The notes under the pieces: model-generated | What the model was told of the DNA's origin: nothing | Seen by the model: the letters and a program-made list of their open reading frames with translations, nothing else | The model's database searches: none | Shown here: positions 15,712 to 25,424 of the stretch, piece by piece | Numbering within the stretch: position 1 is the first letter of the stretch | Layout: every line of letters starts with the position of its first letter | Position numbers and translations under genes: made by a program | Assembly: GCA_964473995.1 (NCBI GenBank) | Contig: CAYYRB010000023.1 | Coordinates: 1-36,178, forward strand | Direction of reading: 5' to 3' | Length of the DNA: 36,178 bases | Origin: JAKRSD01 sp964473995 | GTDB taxonomy: Bacteria; Bacteroidota; Bacteroidia; CAIKAF01

Positions 15712-17805
15712 GTGTCAGACTGGAGCACCCCCATTGAGTACCTAAAAGGAGTCGGTCCCAAAAAGGGCGATTTGCTGAAAACGGAATTGGGTATTTTTAC
15801 CCTGGGCGATCTGGTTTTTCATTTTCCCTTCCGGCACGAAGACAGGAGCAGTTTTCAAAAAATACGAGATATCAATTCCGAGACAGGATCCGTTCTTTTA
15901 AAAGGACGCATTCAGGCCATCGAATTGGTGGAAACCGGCCGGGTACGACGGTTTTTGGCCCGCTTCAGCGATGGGACGGGGGAATTGGAATTGGTTTGGT
16001 TTCAGGGAATCAAGTATGCGCGCGAACAGGTAGTACCCGGTTTGGAATTTGTCATTCACGGTAAGCCTAATTTTTTCAAAGGAAAAATATCGCTGCCCCA
16101 CCCGGAAATGGAATTAGCCGGAACTAAACCCGATACGGCCTTTCTCGGATATTTTCCCATATATCATTCTACCGAAAAACTGAAGAATTTCGGACTCGAC
16201 AGTCGCGGCATTGCCCGATTGGTTAATACCTTACTCGCGGGCATTCCTGAGAAATTACCGGAAACGCTTCCTCCCTATATTCTCGACTATTTTAAATTGC
16301 CTGACCGGGATTCAGCAGTGCGTCAGGCGCATCATCCTTTGAATCCGGGCGATCTGAAGAAAGCCATGTTCCGGTTAAAATTTGAGGAACTTTTTTATGT
16401 CAGGCTTCGGCTTTTGTTGCAAAATTCAGCCCGAAAGCGGAAATACCGAGGAGCCCGTTTTGAGCGTATCGGGGATTTTTTCAATCAGTTTTATCATCAA
16501 TACCTGCCTTTCTCTCTTACACAGGCTCAAAAGCGGGTGCTGAAAGAAATCAGGGCCGATCTGGCATCCGGACAACACATGAACCGCCTGCTTCAAGGTG
16601 ACGTGGGCAGCGGGAAAACGGTAGTCGCACTGATGACCATGCTTATGGCGTTGGACAATGGTTTTCAGGCATGCCTTATGGCTCCGACTGAAATTTTGGC
16701 CACTCAGCATTATCGCTCCCTGAAGGAACTTTTAGATCCCATGGGACTGTCCGTGGCTTTGCTCACCGGATCCACCAAAAAGAAGGATCGTCAGGTAATT
16801 CACGAAATGCTGCTCAGCGGCGAGTTACCCATCATCTGCGGCACCCACGCTTTACTGGAGGATGCCGTTCAGTGGAAAAACCTGGGCTTAGCGGTGATTG
16901 ATGAACAACATCGTTTCGGCGTTGCCCAACGTGCTAAATTGTGGAAGAAAAATACGCTGCCTCCTCATATTTTGGTGATGACGGCAACACCCATTCCTCG
17001 TACGCTAGCCATGACGCTTTACGGCGATTTGGATGTGAGCGTGATTGATGAACTGCCTCCCGGCCGCAAGCCCATTCAAACCCGCCATGTTTATGAAACG
17101 CGAAGGGCCGAAGTGTTCGCTTTTATGCGCGAAGAAATTCGAAAGGGCAGGCAGGCTTACATCGTTTATCCGCTGATTGAGGAGAGTGAAAAAAGCGATT
17201 TCCGTCATTTGCAGGAAGGCTATGAAATGGTTTGTTCGGCTTTCCCCGAATGTAAAATCAGCATGGTGCACGGCAAATTAAAGCCCGATCTCAAAGAGCA
17301 CGAAATGCAACGCTTTTTGAAAAACGAAACTCAAATTATGGTGGCTACCACCGTAATAGAAGTTGGCGTAAATGTGCCCAATGCTTCGGTGATGCTGGTT
17401 GAAAGTGCCCAGCGTTTCGGATTATCCCAGCTTCATCAACTCAGGGGCAGGGTAGGGCGGGGCGCCGACCAATCCTATTGTCTGCTGATGACTGATTTTA
17501 AACTTGGGGAAGATTCACGCACGCGCATGGAAACCATGTGCCGAACCAACGACGGATTTGAAATTGCCGAGGTGGATCTGCAATTGCGAGGACCCGGTGA
17601 TATGGAGGGTACCAAACAAAGCGGAATCATCGATCTGAAAATAGCCGATCTGGCTAAAGATCAACCTATACTTGCTGCGGCCAATCAGGTGGCAGAAAAA
17701 ATCCTCGCCTCCGATCCCGAGATGGAAAGGCCGGAGCATGTCATCATCCGTCGGGAGTTGCAGGAGCGAAAGAAAAAGAAGGCCGACTGGTCAAATATAT
17801 CCTGA
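15712..17805 (+). CDS. recG: ATP-dependent DNA helicase RecG
   Basis: A 697-residue superfamily 2 helicase that remodels stalled replication forks and branch-migrates Holliday junctions. Visible: N-terminal wedge/OB domain (~55-160, e.g. RRFLARFSDGTGELELVWFQGI), Walker A LLQGDVGSGKTVVALM, Walker B VIDEQHRFGVAQR (DEQH box), motif III MTATPIPRTLAM, and helicase C motifs TTVIEVGVNVPNA and QLHQLRGRVGRG, followed by the RecG-specific DMEGTKQSG end. Full length. It starts with GTG at 15712 (V-S-D-W-S), which gives the usual N-terminus; a near-consensus -7 (TATTTTCG, 15700-15707) sits directly upstream. murB follows 35 bases after the stop. Confidence 0.96.
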   Translation: MSDWSTPIEYLKGVGPKKGDLLKTELGIFTLGDLVFHFPFRHEDRSSFQKIRDINSETGSVLLKGRIQAIELVETGRVRRFLARFSDGTGELELVWFQGIKYAREQVVPGLEFVIHGKPNFFKGKISLPHPEMELAGTKPDTAFLGYFPIYHSTEKLKNFGLDSRGIARLVNTLLAGIPEKLPETLPPYILDYFKLPDRDSAVRQAHHPLNPGDLKKAMFRLKFEELFYVRLRLLLQNSARKRKYRGARFERIGDFFNQFYHQYLPFSLTQAQKRVLKEIRADLASGQHMNRLLQGDVGSGKTVVALMTMLMALDNGFQACLMAPTEILATQHYRSLKELLDPMGLSVALLTGSTKKKDRQVIHEMLLSGELPIICGTHALLEDAVQWKNLGLAVIDEQHRFGVAQRAKLWKKNTLPPHILVMTATPIPRTLAMTLYGDLDVSVIDELPPGRKPIQTRHVYETRRAEVFAFMREEIRKGRQAYIVYPLIEESEKSDFRHLQEGYEMVCSAFPECKISMVHGKLKPDLKEHEMQRFLKNETQIMVATTVIEVGVNVPNASVMLVESAQRFGLSQLHQLRGRVGRGADQSYCLLMTDFKLGEDSRTRMETMCRTNDGFEIAEVDLQLRGPGDMEGTKQSGIIDLKIADLAKDQPILAAANQVAEKILASDPEMERPEHVIIRRELQERKKKKADWSNIS

Positions 17806-17826
17806 TCCTTCCCTCATTTTTTCGCG

Positions 17827-17834
17827 TACTTTTG
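17827..17834 (+). promoter_or_regulatory. -7 element directly upstream of murB
   Basis: TACTTTTG matches TAnnTTTG and ends 6 nt before the murB ATG at 17841, so transcription would start at about the start codon. No -33 TTG is visible at 17-23 nt. Confidence 0.4.
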
Positions 17835-17840
17835 CCCTTC

Positions 17841-18860
17841 ATGGATATCAGACAACATGTTTCGCTGAAATCTTACAACACGTTCGGCATGGACGTGCTG
17901 GCGGAATTTTTCGCCCGATGTACTTCGGTGGACGATTTCAGGGAGGCGCTTTCATTTGCCCGCGAACGGACGATTCACCCGATGATCCTGGGTGGAGGAA
18001 GTAATGTTTTATTTACGCGCGATGTGTCCGGTATGGTGGTGCATAATGAATTGCAGGGTATCCATATCGTTGAGGAAACTGCCGATCATGTTTACGTGAA
18101 TGCAGGCGGCGGAGAAAATTGGCATGCCCTGGTGATGCATTGTGTGAAACGGAATTGGGGCGGTATAGAAAATTTATCCCTTATTCCCGGATCTGTCGGT
18201 GCAGGGCCCATGCAAAATATCGGGGCCTACGGCGTAGAACTGAAAGATGTGTTTCAACAACTTCAGGCCTTGGACAGACAAACGGGAGCGGTTGTGGTCT
18301 TCGATAAAGAGGCCTGTCGGTTTGATTACCGGAGCAGTGTTTTTAAAACCGATGAAAAAGACCGGTACATCATTTTAAATATCACCCTTAAGTTGAGTAA
18401 AAATCCTGTATTTCAAATAAGCTACGGTGCCATTGAACAGGAGTTGGAGAAAGCCGGAATAAAAGAGTTGTCGGTGCGGGCCGTGAGCGATGCCGTCATT
18501 CGCATCCGCCGCTCCAAATTGCCTGATCCGGCTGAGATAGGCAATGCAGGCAGTTTTTTCAAAAACCCCTCCGTTTCAAACGAAATGTTTGAAAATTTGA
18601 AAATCCGTTTTCCCGAAATACCCGGTTATCCATCCACCGAGCATGGCAAAGTGAAAGTGGCCGCCGGTTGGCTGATTGAAAAATGCGGTTGGAAAGGCTT
18701 CAGAAAAGACGATTACGGGGTGCATAAAAACCAGGCGCTTGTATTGGTGAATTACGGCCATGCTTCCGGTGAAGATATTTATTCACTGAGCGCTGAAATT
18801 CTCCATTCCGTGAAGAAAAATTTCGGTATTGAATTGGAGCGTGAGGTAAATATTTACTGA
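17841..18860 (+). CDS. murB: UDP-N-acetylmuramate dehydrogenase
   Basis: A 339-residue FAD enzyme that reduces UDP-GlcNAc-enolpyruvate to UDP-MurNAc with NADPH, the second step of peptidoglycan precursor synthesis. FAD-binding motifs LGGGSNVLF and IPGSVGAGPMQNIGAYG are present, as are GNAGSFFKNP with the catalytic Ser, and AAGWLIEKCGWKG. The C-terminal Glu of the active site is likely in LEREVNIY. The extra loop (SYGAIEQEL...) and overall length place it with the E. coli-like type I enzymes. An in-frame TTG three codons upstream lies inside the -7 element, so the ATG is chosen. It follows recG by 35 bases and may be both co-transcribed and separately started. Confidence 0.95.
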   Translation: MDIRQHVSLKSYNTFGMDVLAEFFARCTSVDDFREALSFARERTIHPMILGGGSNVLFTRDVSGMVVHNELQGIHIVEETADHVYVNAGGGENWHALVMHCVKRNWGGIENLSLIPGSVGAGPMQNIGAYGVELKDVFQQLQALDRQTGAVVVFDKEACRFDYRSSVFKTDEKDRYIILNITLKLSKNPVFQISYGAIEQELEKAGIKELSVRAVSDAVIRIRRSKLPDPAEIGNAGSFFKNPSVSNEMFENLKIRFPEIPGYPSTEHGKVKVAAGWLIEKCGWKGFRKDDYGVHKNQALVLVNYGHASGEDIYSLSAEILHSVKKNFGIELEREVNIY

Positions 18861-18866
18861 CCATTG

Positions 18867-18881
18867 GGGCATTATATGCCC
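18867..18881. other. Hairpin between convergent murB and receptor genes
   Basis: GGGCAT / ATGCCC with a TAT loop lies between the convergent stops and overlaps the receptor's stop codon. There is no T-run, so it is at best a weak bidirectional terminator or an mRNA 3'-end stabiliser. Confidence 0.35.
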
Positions 18882-21328
18882 TCGTCCATTTCGCCCCCGC
18901 CCCCATCTCTGCGCATTTTTTTGCCGCCCGTTTCTTGTTTTCCTATTTTCCAGGTTACGGTAAGGGTTGCAATGCGGGTTTCGCGTTTTCGATACACATT
19001 CACCTCAAATCCTTCACCGCGGGCTTCCACGGCAAACCGCCGCGTATCAAAAATGTCGGTAACCGCCAGATTGACGGAAAGCCTATTTTTCCAAAAATCT
19101 CTTTTTATTCCCACATCAATTCCCCAAACGGCTTTGGCCGCTCCTTGCGCCGCCGCGGAAGGTGCCCAGTAACCGAATGTCATCTGGGCTTCGGTACCTT
19201 TCAGGAATTTCCAGTTTGAGATGATTTTCCCGAATCCGCCGATGTTATTATTGTTCAAATCGCCAAAGGTATTTGATGCCGAAATTTTGTAATAAAATAA
19301 GTTGATGTTGGATGTAATGTTCCACCATTTGAACAGCTCATTTCGGGTGATGAGTTCAAATCCGGCACTTTGGGCAAATCCAACATTTTCAAAGCGTACT
19401 TTGGCCGTGCCCGTAACCGGATCTGCATTCCTGAAACGGCTCATCACATCTTGGCTATAGCGATAAAATACCGCCCCGGAAACGGAGTGTTTCCTTTTGG
19501 TATAACTCACGTTAAATTCGCCCGAATTGATGTATTCCGGATTCAGGTTCGGATTTCCTACCTGAAGGTTGATGGGATCCGTAAAATCGGTAAACGGATT
19601 CAGGTTTTCAAATTGGGGTCTGTTGATCCGGCGGCTATATCCCATACGTAGCTCCCAGCCGGCTTTGGGTTTATAGGAAACGTGGGCAGAGGGAAACAGA
19701 CCCAGATAATTCCGGGCATTTTTTTCCTGAGTGGTTACCAGGTCGGTATTAACCAGTGTCTGTTCTGCACGTAAACCAACTTTATATCCCCATTTTGATT
19801 TGATGACATGGGCCAGGCTGAAGTACGCGGCATACACTTGTTCATGATATACAAAGCGATTGGTGATGTTGGGATTATTGCGGTATTCTTTAATTGTGTA
19901 ATCAAAGTTCTCTCCGCTGAAATCATTGTCGTTATGCCGTATGGTTCCTTTGATGCCCGTTTCCAAGGTGAGGTTCGCGCGAAGGGGTTCGGTGAAATCG
20001 GCCTGGGCTATTGTTACTCCGTAGGCGTTAAGCCGATTGGTTTTCTGAAGCGGATGTTCGTTTGAAATCCATTGTCCTGAAGGGGTTTTCAGTTTGTTTT
20101 CAAAAAAGGAATTTTCAGGTCCTTCACTTCCCGAATAGCTGACCTCAGCCGAAAGTTCACGGCCTTTTTTAGTAAAGGTATATTTCCAGGAAGCACTCAG
20201 ATCATAATTCAATGCCGATTTGGTTTCGGCGGCATTCCGCTCATTCAGGTATTGGGCTTCCCGGTTGATATTTTCAAAAAAATACCCGTGCGTGGTAAGC
20301 CCCGTGGAATAGTTATAGCCCAACGAGCCCGAAATGGAAAAAGTATTTTTCATGTTTGGATAGAAATCGGCCCCCATACGGGCGAAATGATTCCCTCCTT
20401 TTCTAAGCCCTTGTGTTTTTTGATTGATGAAATAGGTGGTGTCGTCAGGAAAGAACGTATTCAGCGAATTTCCGAAGTTGTAAGAATTGTTATACCGGTA
20501 GGAATAATTGGTGAAAAAGTTCACTTTTTTGTTTCGGTAATTGAAGGTGACCGTGCCGTTATATTTGTCGCGGGTACCTGCACTCAGGGCCACCGATCCA
20601 TTAATGCCCTGTCTGCGGTCTTTCCTGAGTTTGATGTTGATGATGCCCGACATTCCGTCCGCGTCGTATTTAGAGGAAGGGTTGGTAATGATTTCCACAC
20701 TTTCTATGGCCGAAGCCGGAAGTCCGTCCAAAACGGCTTTTCTGTTCGGGCCTGAAATACCGGAGGGTTTTCCGTCAATCAAAATAATGACGCCTTCACT
20801 TCCCCTAAGGCTGATGTTACCTTCAATATCTACATTTACCGAAGGAATATTGGATAGTACGTCGGCTGCGGAACCTCCCGTATTGGTGAGGTTTTTTTCT
20901 ACATCGTACACTTTTTTATCAATGTCTAGCGTAATCAAATCCTTATCTCCCTGAATCTCCACCACATTTAAGTTTTTATCCGAAGGCTTGAGATAAAGCA
21001 ACCCCAAGTTCACCTGCATATCTCCTGTAGGAGTCAGTGTCACGGAATCTTTGCCTACTGAGCCGTAGCCGATAAAACTGATCCTTACGGAATAATTTCC
21101 CGGTTGCACATTTTCCAAAATAAACTCCCCGTTTTTGTCTGTCAATGTGCCCGTGATCATTTGATCTGCTTTAAACAGGGAAACAGTGGCGTATTCAACT
21201 GCTTTTTTGGTAGCTTGGTCTTTTACCGTACCTGCGATTTTTCCGGTTACTGCAATAGGCATTTGGGCCCATGAAGAGCTGATTAAAAAAACGATGAGGC
21301 AGCTAATAGAAAGAAATCGTTTGAACAT
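18872..21328 (-). CDS. Outer-membrane beta-barrel receptor with carboxypeptidase-like and TonB plug domains
   Basis: An 818-residue outer-membrane protein. Signal peptide 1-21 (FLISSSWAQ). Residues ~27-110 are a carboxypeptidase-regulatory-like beta domain (GKIAGTVKDQATKKAVEYATV, TDKNGEFILENVQPGNYSVRISFIGY). Residues ~125-245 form a TonB-dependent plug (SAADVLSNIPSVNVDIEGNISLRG, VIILIDGKPSGI, ASAIESVEIITNPSSKYDADGMSGIINIKL). The rest is a 22-strand-type barrel of the Bacteroidetes 'outer membrane beta-barrel family' (OMP_b-brl_3-like), with LGLFPSAHVSYKP and FENLNPFTDFTDPINLQVGNPNLNPEY near the end. It ends in a Gly/acidic tail (RRDGGGGEMDEGI) rather than an aromatic. The substrate is unknown; no SusD partner lies nearby, so it is not a glycan PUL receptor. 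Confidence 0.9.
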   Translation of the reverse strand: MFKRFLSISCLIVFLISSSWAQMPIAVTGKIAGTVKDQATKKAVEYATVSLFKADQMITGTLTDKNGEFILENVQPGNYSVRISFIGYGSVGKDSVTLTPTGDMQVNLGLLYLKPSDKNLNVVEIQGDKDLITLDIDKKVYDVEKNLTNTGGSAADVLSNIPSVNVDIEGNISLRGSEGVIILIDGKPSGISGPNRKAVLDGLPASAIESVEIITNPSSKYDADGMSGIINIKLRKDRRQGINGSVALSAGTRDKYNGTVTFNYRNKKVNFFTNYSYRYNNSYNFGNSLNTFFPDDTTYFINQKTQGLRKGGNHFARMGADFYPNMKNTFSISGSLGYNYSTGLTTHGYFFENINREAQYLNERNAAETKSALNYDLSASWKYTFTKKGRELSAEVSYSGSEGPENSFFENKLKTPSGQWISNEHPLQKTNRLNAYGVTIAQADFTEPLRANLTLETGIKGTIRHNDNDFSGENFDYTIKEYRNNPNITNRFVYHEQVYAAYFSLAHVIKSKWGYKVGLRAEQTLVNTDLVTTQEKNARNYLGLFPSAHVSYKPKAGWELRMGYSRRINRPQFENLNPFTDFTDPINLQVGNPNLNPEYINSGEFNVSYTKRKHSVSGAVFYRYSQDVMSRFRNADPVTGTAKVRFENVGFAQSAGFELITRNELFKWWNITSNINLFYYKISASNTFGDLNNNNIGGFGKIISNWKFLKGTEAQMTFGYWAPSAAAQGAAKAVWGIDVGIKRDFWKNRLSVNLAVTDIFDTRRFAVEARGEGFEVNVYRKRETRIATLTVTWKIGKQETGGKKMRRDGGGGEMDEGI

Positions 21329-21432
21329 CGGGTGTAAAAGTCGCTAAAATAACCCGTCTGCCGCCGAAATTGTTCTTTTTTAACCAATAGGAAAGAAGCA
21401 TTGTAATTTGTTGGGCTGCCTGCGAATTACGA

Positions 21433-22329
21433 CTATCCGCTTACCTTTTTTACTTTTTTCAGGGAAAAGCGAATGAGCGGTTTGGTGAATACGGCTAACA
21501 GAATCAGCAGGGTTCCTGAATAAAAATTTCCGTTCAGCTCTTTGCTTTCACCTAAAAAAGCTACAGCCATGGCTATTCCGTAAATGGGCTCCAGATTGAT
21601 GGAAAGATTGGATGTAAATGCCGAAATGTAACGAAGTGCGTGAATGGATAAGAGGTAGGGAATCGTAGTGCAGCCTACACCCAGCAAAACCAAGAGAAAA
21701 AAGTCGGTTCGCCCGGGAATGAGCCGGTTTAATTCGTCTGCGGGGGTAGTGAAGGCTAAAACGATTGATAAAAAGAGAAATCCCGAGCCTAATTCCAACA
21801 GGGAAATGGCCTTCCCCGGATAATCGCCGATGTATTTTTTATTCAGTGTGGAAAAGAGGGCAGCTAAAAAGGCGGCTGCAATTCCCCAGATCAGGCCTTT
21901 GGTATATACTTTATTTACACTGAAAATGAGGGAAATTCCCACAATGACCAACAGCCCGAGCAGCACATCATACAGGTTGAAGCGGCTTTTGGTGATGGCG
22001 GGTTCCAAAAAGGAGGTAAATAAACTGGAGGTGGCTAATGCACTCAGGGCAAAAGAGGCGTTGGAGTATTTGATGCTTCCGTAAAAAGCGACCCAGTGCA
22101 GGGCAACCACGATGCCGATGCCGGCAAAGGTGAACCGCCTGGCGGGAGGCACCTCTTTAACAGATCTGAAAATGCCCGGTATAAGAAAAAAACTCAGGCA
22201 GGTGATCCAGAGCCTGTGCCAGACCAACGGTATTTCTTCGAAACTGATTAATTTGCCCAAAATGGCCGTAAATCCCCATAAGAATATCGCAAAATGGAGG
22301 CCCAGGTAGGCTTTGCTTTCGGCTTTCAC
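21433..22329 (-). CDS. EamA/DMT-family transporter
   Basis: A 298-residue inner-membrane protein with about ten hydrophobic helices in two EamA halves: helices starting at HFAIFLWGFTAILGKLI and, in the second half, GLIWGIAAAFLAALFSTLNKKYIG. The conserved drug/metabolite-exporter pattern LEPIYGIAMAVAFLGESKELNGNFYSGTLLIL is present. Such proteins export amino acids, nucleosides or other metabolites; the substrate is not predictable. The start is GTG at 22329. A perfect -7 element (22335-22342) ends 5 nt upstream, implying a leaderless mRNA. It is divergent from the J-domain gene across a 74-bp gap. Confidence 0.87.
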   Translation of the reverse strand: MKAESKAYLGLHFAIFLWGFTAILGKLISFEEIPLVWHRLWITCLSFFLIPGIFRSVKEVPPARRFTFAGIGIVVALHWVAFYGSIKYSNASFALSALATSSLFTSFLEPAITKSRFNLYDVLLGLLVIVGISLIFSVNKVYTKGLIWGIAAAFLAALFSTLNKKYIGDYPGKAISLLELGSGFLFLSIVLAFTTPADELNRLIPGRTDFFLLVLLGVGCTTIPYLLSIHALRYISAFTSNLSINLEPIYGIAMAVAFLGESKELNGNFYSGTLLILLAVFTKPLIRFSLKKVKKVSG

Positions 22330-22334
22330 GGTTG

Positions 22335-22342
22335 CAAATGTA
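22335..22342 (-). promoter_or_regulatory. -7 element directly upstream of the EamA gene
   Basis: TACATTTG on the minus strand matches TAnnTTTG and ends 5 nt before the GTG start. No -33 TTG at a normal distance. Confidence 0.45.
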
Positions 22343-22403
22343 AGCGTAGCTGATTTGTCGGCATGCCCTCACTGAAACAAATTTGATTATTTTCGGTTTG
22401 ATA

Positions 22404-22934
22404 ATGAACATGAGGTCTTACTATGCAGGTGTGTTGGGTGTTTCGGTGCAAGCAGGGGCAGCCGAGATTAAGGCAGCCTACCGCCGTCTGGCTAAACAAT
22501 ACCATCCTGATCTGAACAGAGAGCCTGGAGCACGGGAGCGGTTTTTGGAAATCAGGAAGGCCTATGACTTTTTGCTGAAAACGCCGTACACTTTTACCCA
22601 ACATTCGACTACTGTCGATCCTAATCGTGCCGATGAACAAAAGAGCATGCGCGAAAAGAGGCGCAGGGCGGCGGAGAGAATAAAAAAGAAACGGGAAGAG
22701 GAAGAGGCGGCAGCCTGGCGTGAATTTAAAAAGTCAGGAATGATGTGGGTTCTGGTTTTTTTCGTGCTTACGTTATATTTCGTTCTGATGGGTATCTGTC
22801 TGATTAATATTTCAGATTACCCTTATGCTGAAAATCCCGTGCAGAATCCAGAGTTGGGACTGCTTGGAAGCGGCGTGATGATGGTTGCCTTTAGCTACTT
22901 TTTGTATCGGTTTTGGGTGTTTATCCGCAGTTGA
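22404..22934 (+). CDS. J-domain membrane protein
   Basis: A 176-residue protein with an N-terminal DnaJ domain (residues ~3-65: SYYAGVLGVSVQAGAAEIKAAYRRLAKQYHPDLN...FLEIRKAYDFLL) including the HPD tripeptide needed to stimulate the DnaK ATPase. A highly charged helix follows (REKRRRAAERIKKKREEEEAA), then two transmembrane helices (MMWVLVFFVLTLYFVLMGICLI and GVMMVAFSYFLYRFWVFI). It lacks the Gly/Phe and zinc-finger regions of true DnaJ, so it is a specialised co-chaperone that recruits DnaK to the inner membrane. Start could be the ATG at 22404 or 22410; no ribosome-binding site separates them. Confidence 0.88.
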   Translation: MNMRSYYAGVLGVSVQAGAAEIKAAYRRLAKQYHPDLNREPGARERFLEIRKAYDFLLKTPYTFTQHSTTVDPNRADEQKSMREKRRRAAERIKKKREEEEAAAWREFKKSGMMWVLVFFVLTLYFVLMGICLINISDYPYAENPVQNPELGLLGSGVMMVAFSYFLYRFWVFIRS

Positions 22935-25424
22935 TTATTCCTTCAGATAAATACGTTTTACACGCGGCGAAATACCGGTTAGAATTTCATAGGGAATAGT
23001 ACCTCCAGCTTGGGCCATCAGTTCTACAGGCCATTCCGGCCCGAAAAGAATCACTTCGTCTCCTTCTTTTACATTCCCTTCCGTCACATCAATCATGGTC
23101 ATATCCATGCATACTTTGCCTACGGTAGGGTAGGCGTTTCCATTGATACAAACCTTTGCTTTTCCCAATCCGAGGGAACGCCGGAAACCATCCGCATAAC
23201 CAACGGGAATGGTGGCAATGACCGATTCCCGGTCTAAAACAGAGGCTCTGTTATAACCAACCGAGTCTCCTGCTTTTACATGCCGCAGTTGGGAAACTAC
23301 GGTTTTAAAGCGCAACACGGGTTTTAATTTGTTCTTTTCCGATTCAGTGGGGGATACACCATACATCGCTATGCCCAATCGCACCATGTCGAACCTTGCT
23401 TCGGGGAAACGCTGTGCACCTGCCGAGTTGGCCAAATGTTTTTGCACGTTATATCCAACTGTATTTTCCACTTTTTGCGCACAACGTGAAAATGTTTGAA
23501 TCTGTTCCCTGGTAAAGGCATCGTCCTCTGGATCTTCCGCAGAAGCCAGATGGGAGAAAACGGAGGCAATCTGAATACCGGGGACTGCCATGATTTTTCG
23601 GCAGGCCTCTTCAATTTCATCGGGTGCAAATCCCAAGCGGTGCATTCCCGTGTCTATTTTCAGATGAATCTTCAGTTCATATCCCACTTGTCTCTTTTGC
23701 AGCTCCTCTGAAAGATAATCGATGAAGCGGAAACTGAACACTTCCGGTTCCAATTGGTATTCCAAAAGCATGGAAACGGAGGGCAACCCCGCATTCATAA
23801 CCAGAATGGGGAGGTCAATGCCGGCTCTGCGCAGCTCTGCTCCTTCGTCGGTGTATGCTACAGCCAGATAGTCCACATTGTTATACCTTAAATGATTAGC
23901 TATCTCTATGCTGCCGCTTCCATAGGAGAAGGCTTTAACCATAGCCATTATTTTTACCTCGGGACCTAAGCTCTTTTTAAAATGATTTAGGTTGGAGGTC
24001 AGAGCATCCAGGTTTATTTCCAATCTGGTTTCGTGGCTTTTTTGTTCTAAAAATTCCACGATTTTCAGTGGGTTATATTCCCGTATTCCTTTCACCAGTA
24101 TGGCTTCGTGTTGAAAAAGAGAAAAGGAAAAATGAGCCAGAAAATCTTCCGTAGTGGGGTAGGTGAACGCGTTTTCGGGAAAAAGATGACCGTATTGACT
24201 TATTTCTGTTCCTATCAAAATCGTTTTTTCCATACGGGATTCTTTTACTAAGGATCCCGCTTCGGCATATACTTCTTCCTTTTTTCGGTCGTGCAGTCGA
24301 AGATCCGTGAGAATGAGCGATCTTTTCTTGTACCCGGGCAGCAGGTTGAGTGCTTGCAGGGCCGTGCGCAGTGAGGATAAATCGGCCGTGTAAATATCAG
24401 CGAGTAGAACGCATTGATTTATTCCGGCTTCCATCTGCAAACGCATATCTACGGGCCGGAGTTTTTTGAACCGTTGAACCACGGCTTCCGTAAGCAAATT
24501 TTCCTTTAGGCAGAAAATGGCACAGTGAACTGCATTTTCGATGGATGCCTGATCTTCAAATGGAATTTCAATTTCCCGGGTTCTCACTCCTTTTTCTGAA
24601 AGGGAAATCCTGGTATGTCCGTTTCCGGCAGATGTACAAGTGATTGTCCATATCTGCTCTGTGTTTTCCGTAGTACCCCAGAATAGCACATTTTTTCCGG
24701 TGACATTCTTTTTCACCTGTTCTCTCAACCATGCCGGTTCAGCCCGTGAAATCCAATAAGTACAATGCGGAAATAGTATTAGTTTCTCGCTTAGAATGGA
24801 ATCCGGCCCCGAAAAATTTTCGGCATGCGCACTGCCTATATTCGTCAGAATTCCGTAATCAGGATTTACCAAATCCTGGGCAGGACTCATCTCTCCCGGG
24901 CATGAAATTCCGGTTTCAATAACCGCGAGCCTGTGGTGATTCTCCAGCATGAGCAGACTTAGTGGAATGCCGAGAGAGGAATTGTAACTTCCAGGTGTGG
25001 CGGTTATCGATATTTCCGGCGAAAGAAGAAAGTATAACCATTCCTTCACTGTCGTTTTTCCCGTACTTCCCGTAATGGCTAATACCTTTCCCGGAAATTG
25101 ATTCCGGTGTTTTCGGGCCAGTCTTCTCAAGCCTTGCAGGGTGTCATCCACAAGCAGAAAGACAGCGTCTGCGGGTGGATGCTCTGTCGGTATCCGGGAA
25201 ACCAAAAAATACCGTATTCCTTTTTTATAGGCATCCGCCCAAAATTTATGTCCATCGCCAGTATCGGTAATCAAGGATAGAAAAAGGGAGTCTTTTCCGT
25301 CCAGAATTTTTCGGGAATCAAATGCGATATGCCGAATAATGATATCCTCTGCAGGCTTCGAAAGAGTTCCTTGCAGATGCGCTTCGGTACCTTCCAGAAT
25401 ATAGTTGAGCGAAAGTGTATACAT
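22935..25424 (-). CDS. murF-alr: Bifunctional MurF ligase / alanine racemase
   Basis: An 829-residue two-enzyme fusion characteristic of Bacteroidetes. Residues 1 to ~450 are MurF (UDP-MurNAc-tripeptide:D-Ala-D-Ala ligase): P-loop ITGSTGKTTVKEW at ~117-129, then the NPDYGILTNIGSAHAENF block. Residues ~458-829 are alanine racemase: EINLDALTSNLNHFK, MVKAFSYGSG with the PLP lysine, MHRLGFAPDE, GYNRASVL with the second-base Tyr, PVGYADGFRR and VGKVCMDM. One chain thus makes D-Ala and adds D-Ala-D-Ala to the precursor. Both active sites look intact. The ATG at 25424 directly follows the T-run of the upstream gene's terminator, and the only visible -7 element is in that terminator's loop. Confidence 0.95.
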   Translation of the reverse strand: MYTLSLNYILEGTEAHLQGTLSKPAEDIIIRHIAFDSRKILDGKDSLFLSLITDTGDGHKFWADAYKKGIRYFLVSRIPTEHPPADAVFLLVDDTLQGLRRLARKHRNQFPGKVLAITGSTGKTTVKEWLYFLLSPEISITATPGSYNSSLGIPLSLLMLENHHRLAVIETGISCPGEMSPAQDLVNPDYGILTNIGSAHAENFSGPDSILSEKLILFPHCTYWISRAEPAWLREQVKKNVTGKNVLFWGTTENTEQIWTITCTSAGNGHTRISLSEKGVRTREIEIPFEDQASIENAVHCAIFCLKENLLTEAVVQRFKKLRPVDMRLQMEAGINQCVLLADIYTADLSSLRTALQALNLLPGYKKRSLILTDLRLHDRKKEEVYAEAGSLVKESRMEKTILIGTEISQYGHLFPENAFTYPTTEDFLAHFSFSLFQHEAILVKGIREYNPLKIVEFLEQKSHETRLEINLDALTSNLNHFKKSLGPEVKIMAMVKAFSYGSGSIEIANHLRYNNVDYLAVAYTDEGAELRRAGIDLPILVMNAGLPSVSMLLEYQLEPEVFSFRFIDYLSEELQKRQVGYELKIHLKIDTGMHRLGFAPDEIEEACRKIMAVPGIQIASVFSHLASAEDPEDDAFTREQIQTFSRCAQKVENTVGYNVQKHLANSAGAQRFPEARFDMVRLGIAMYGVSPTESEKNKLKPVLRFKTVVSQLRHVKAGDSVGYNRASVLDRESVIATIPVGYADGFRRSLGLGKAKVCINGNAYPTVGKVCMDMTMIDVTEGNVKEGDEVILFGPEWPVELMAQAGGTIPYEILTGISPRVKRIYLKE

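Noticed and set aside
20252..20954. Two long open frames antisense to the TonB-type receptor
   Set aside because: Opposite a well-supported receptor coding sequence with recognisable plug motifs; no coding signature of their own.
18872..21328. SusC-like polysaccharide utilisation locus
   Set aside because: The receptor has no SusD neighbour, no glycoside hydrolases and no anti-sigma/sigma pair nearby; it fits the general outer-membrane beta-barrel family instead.
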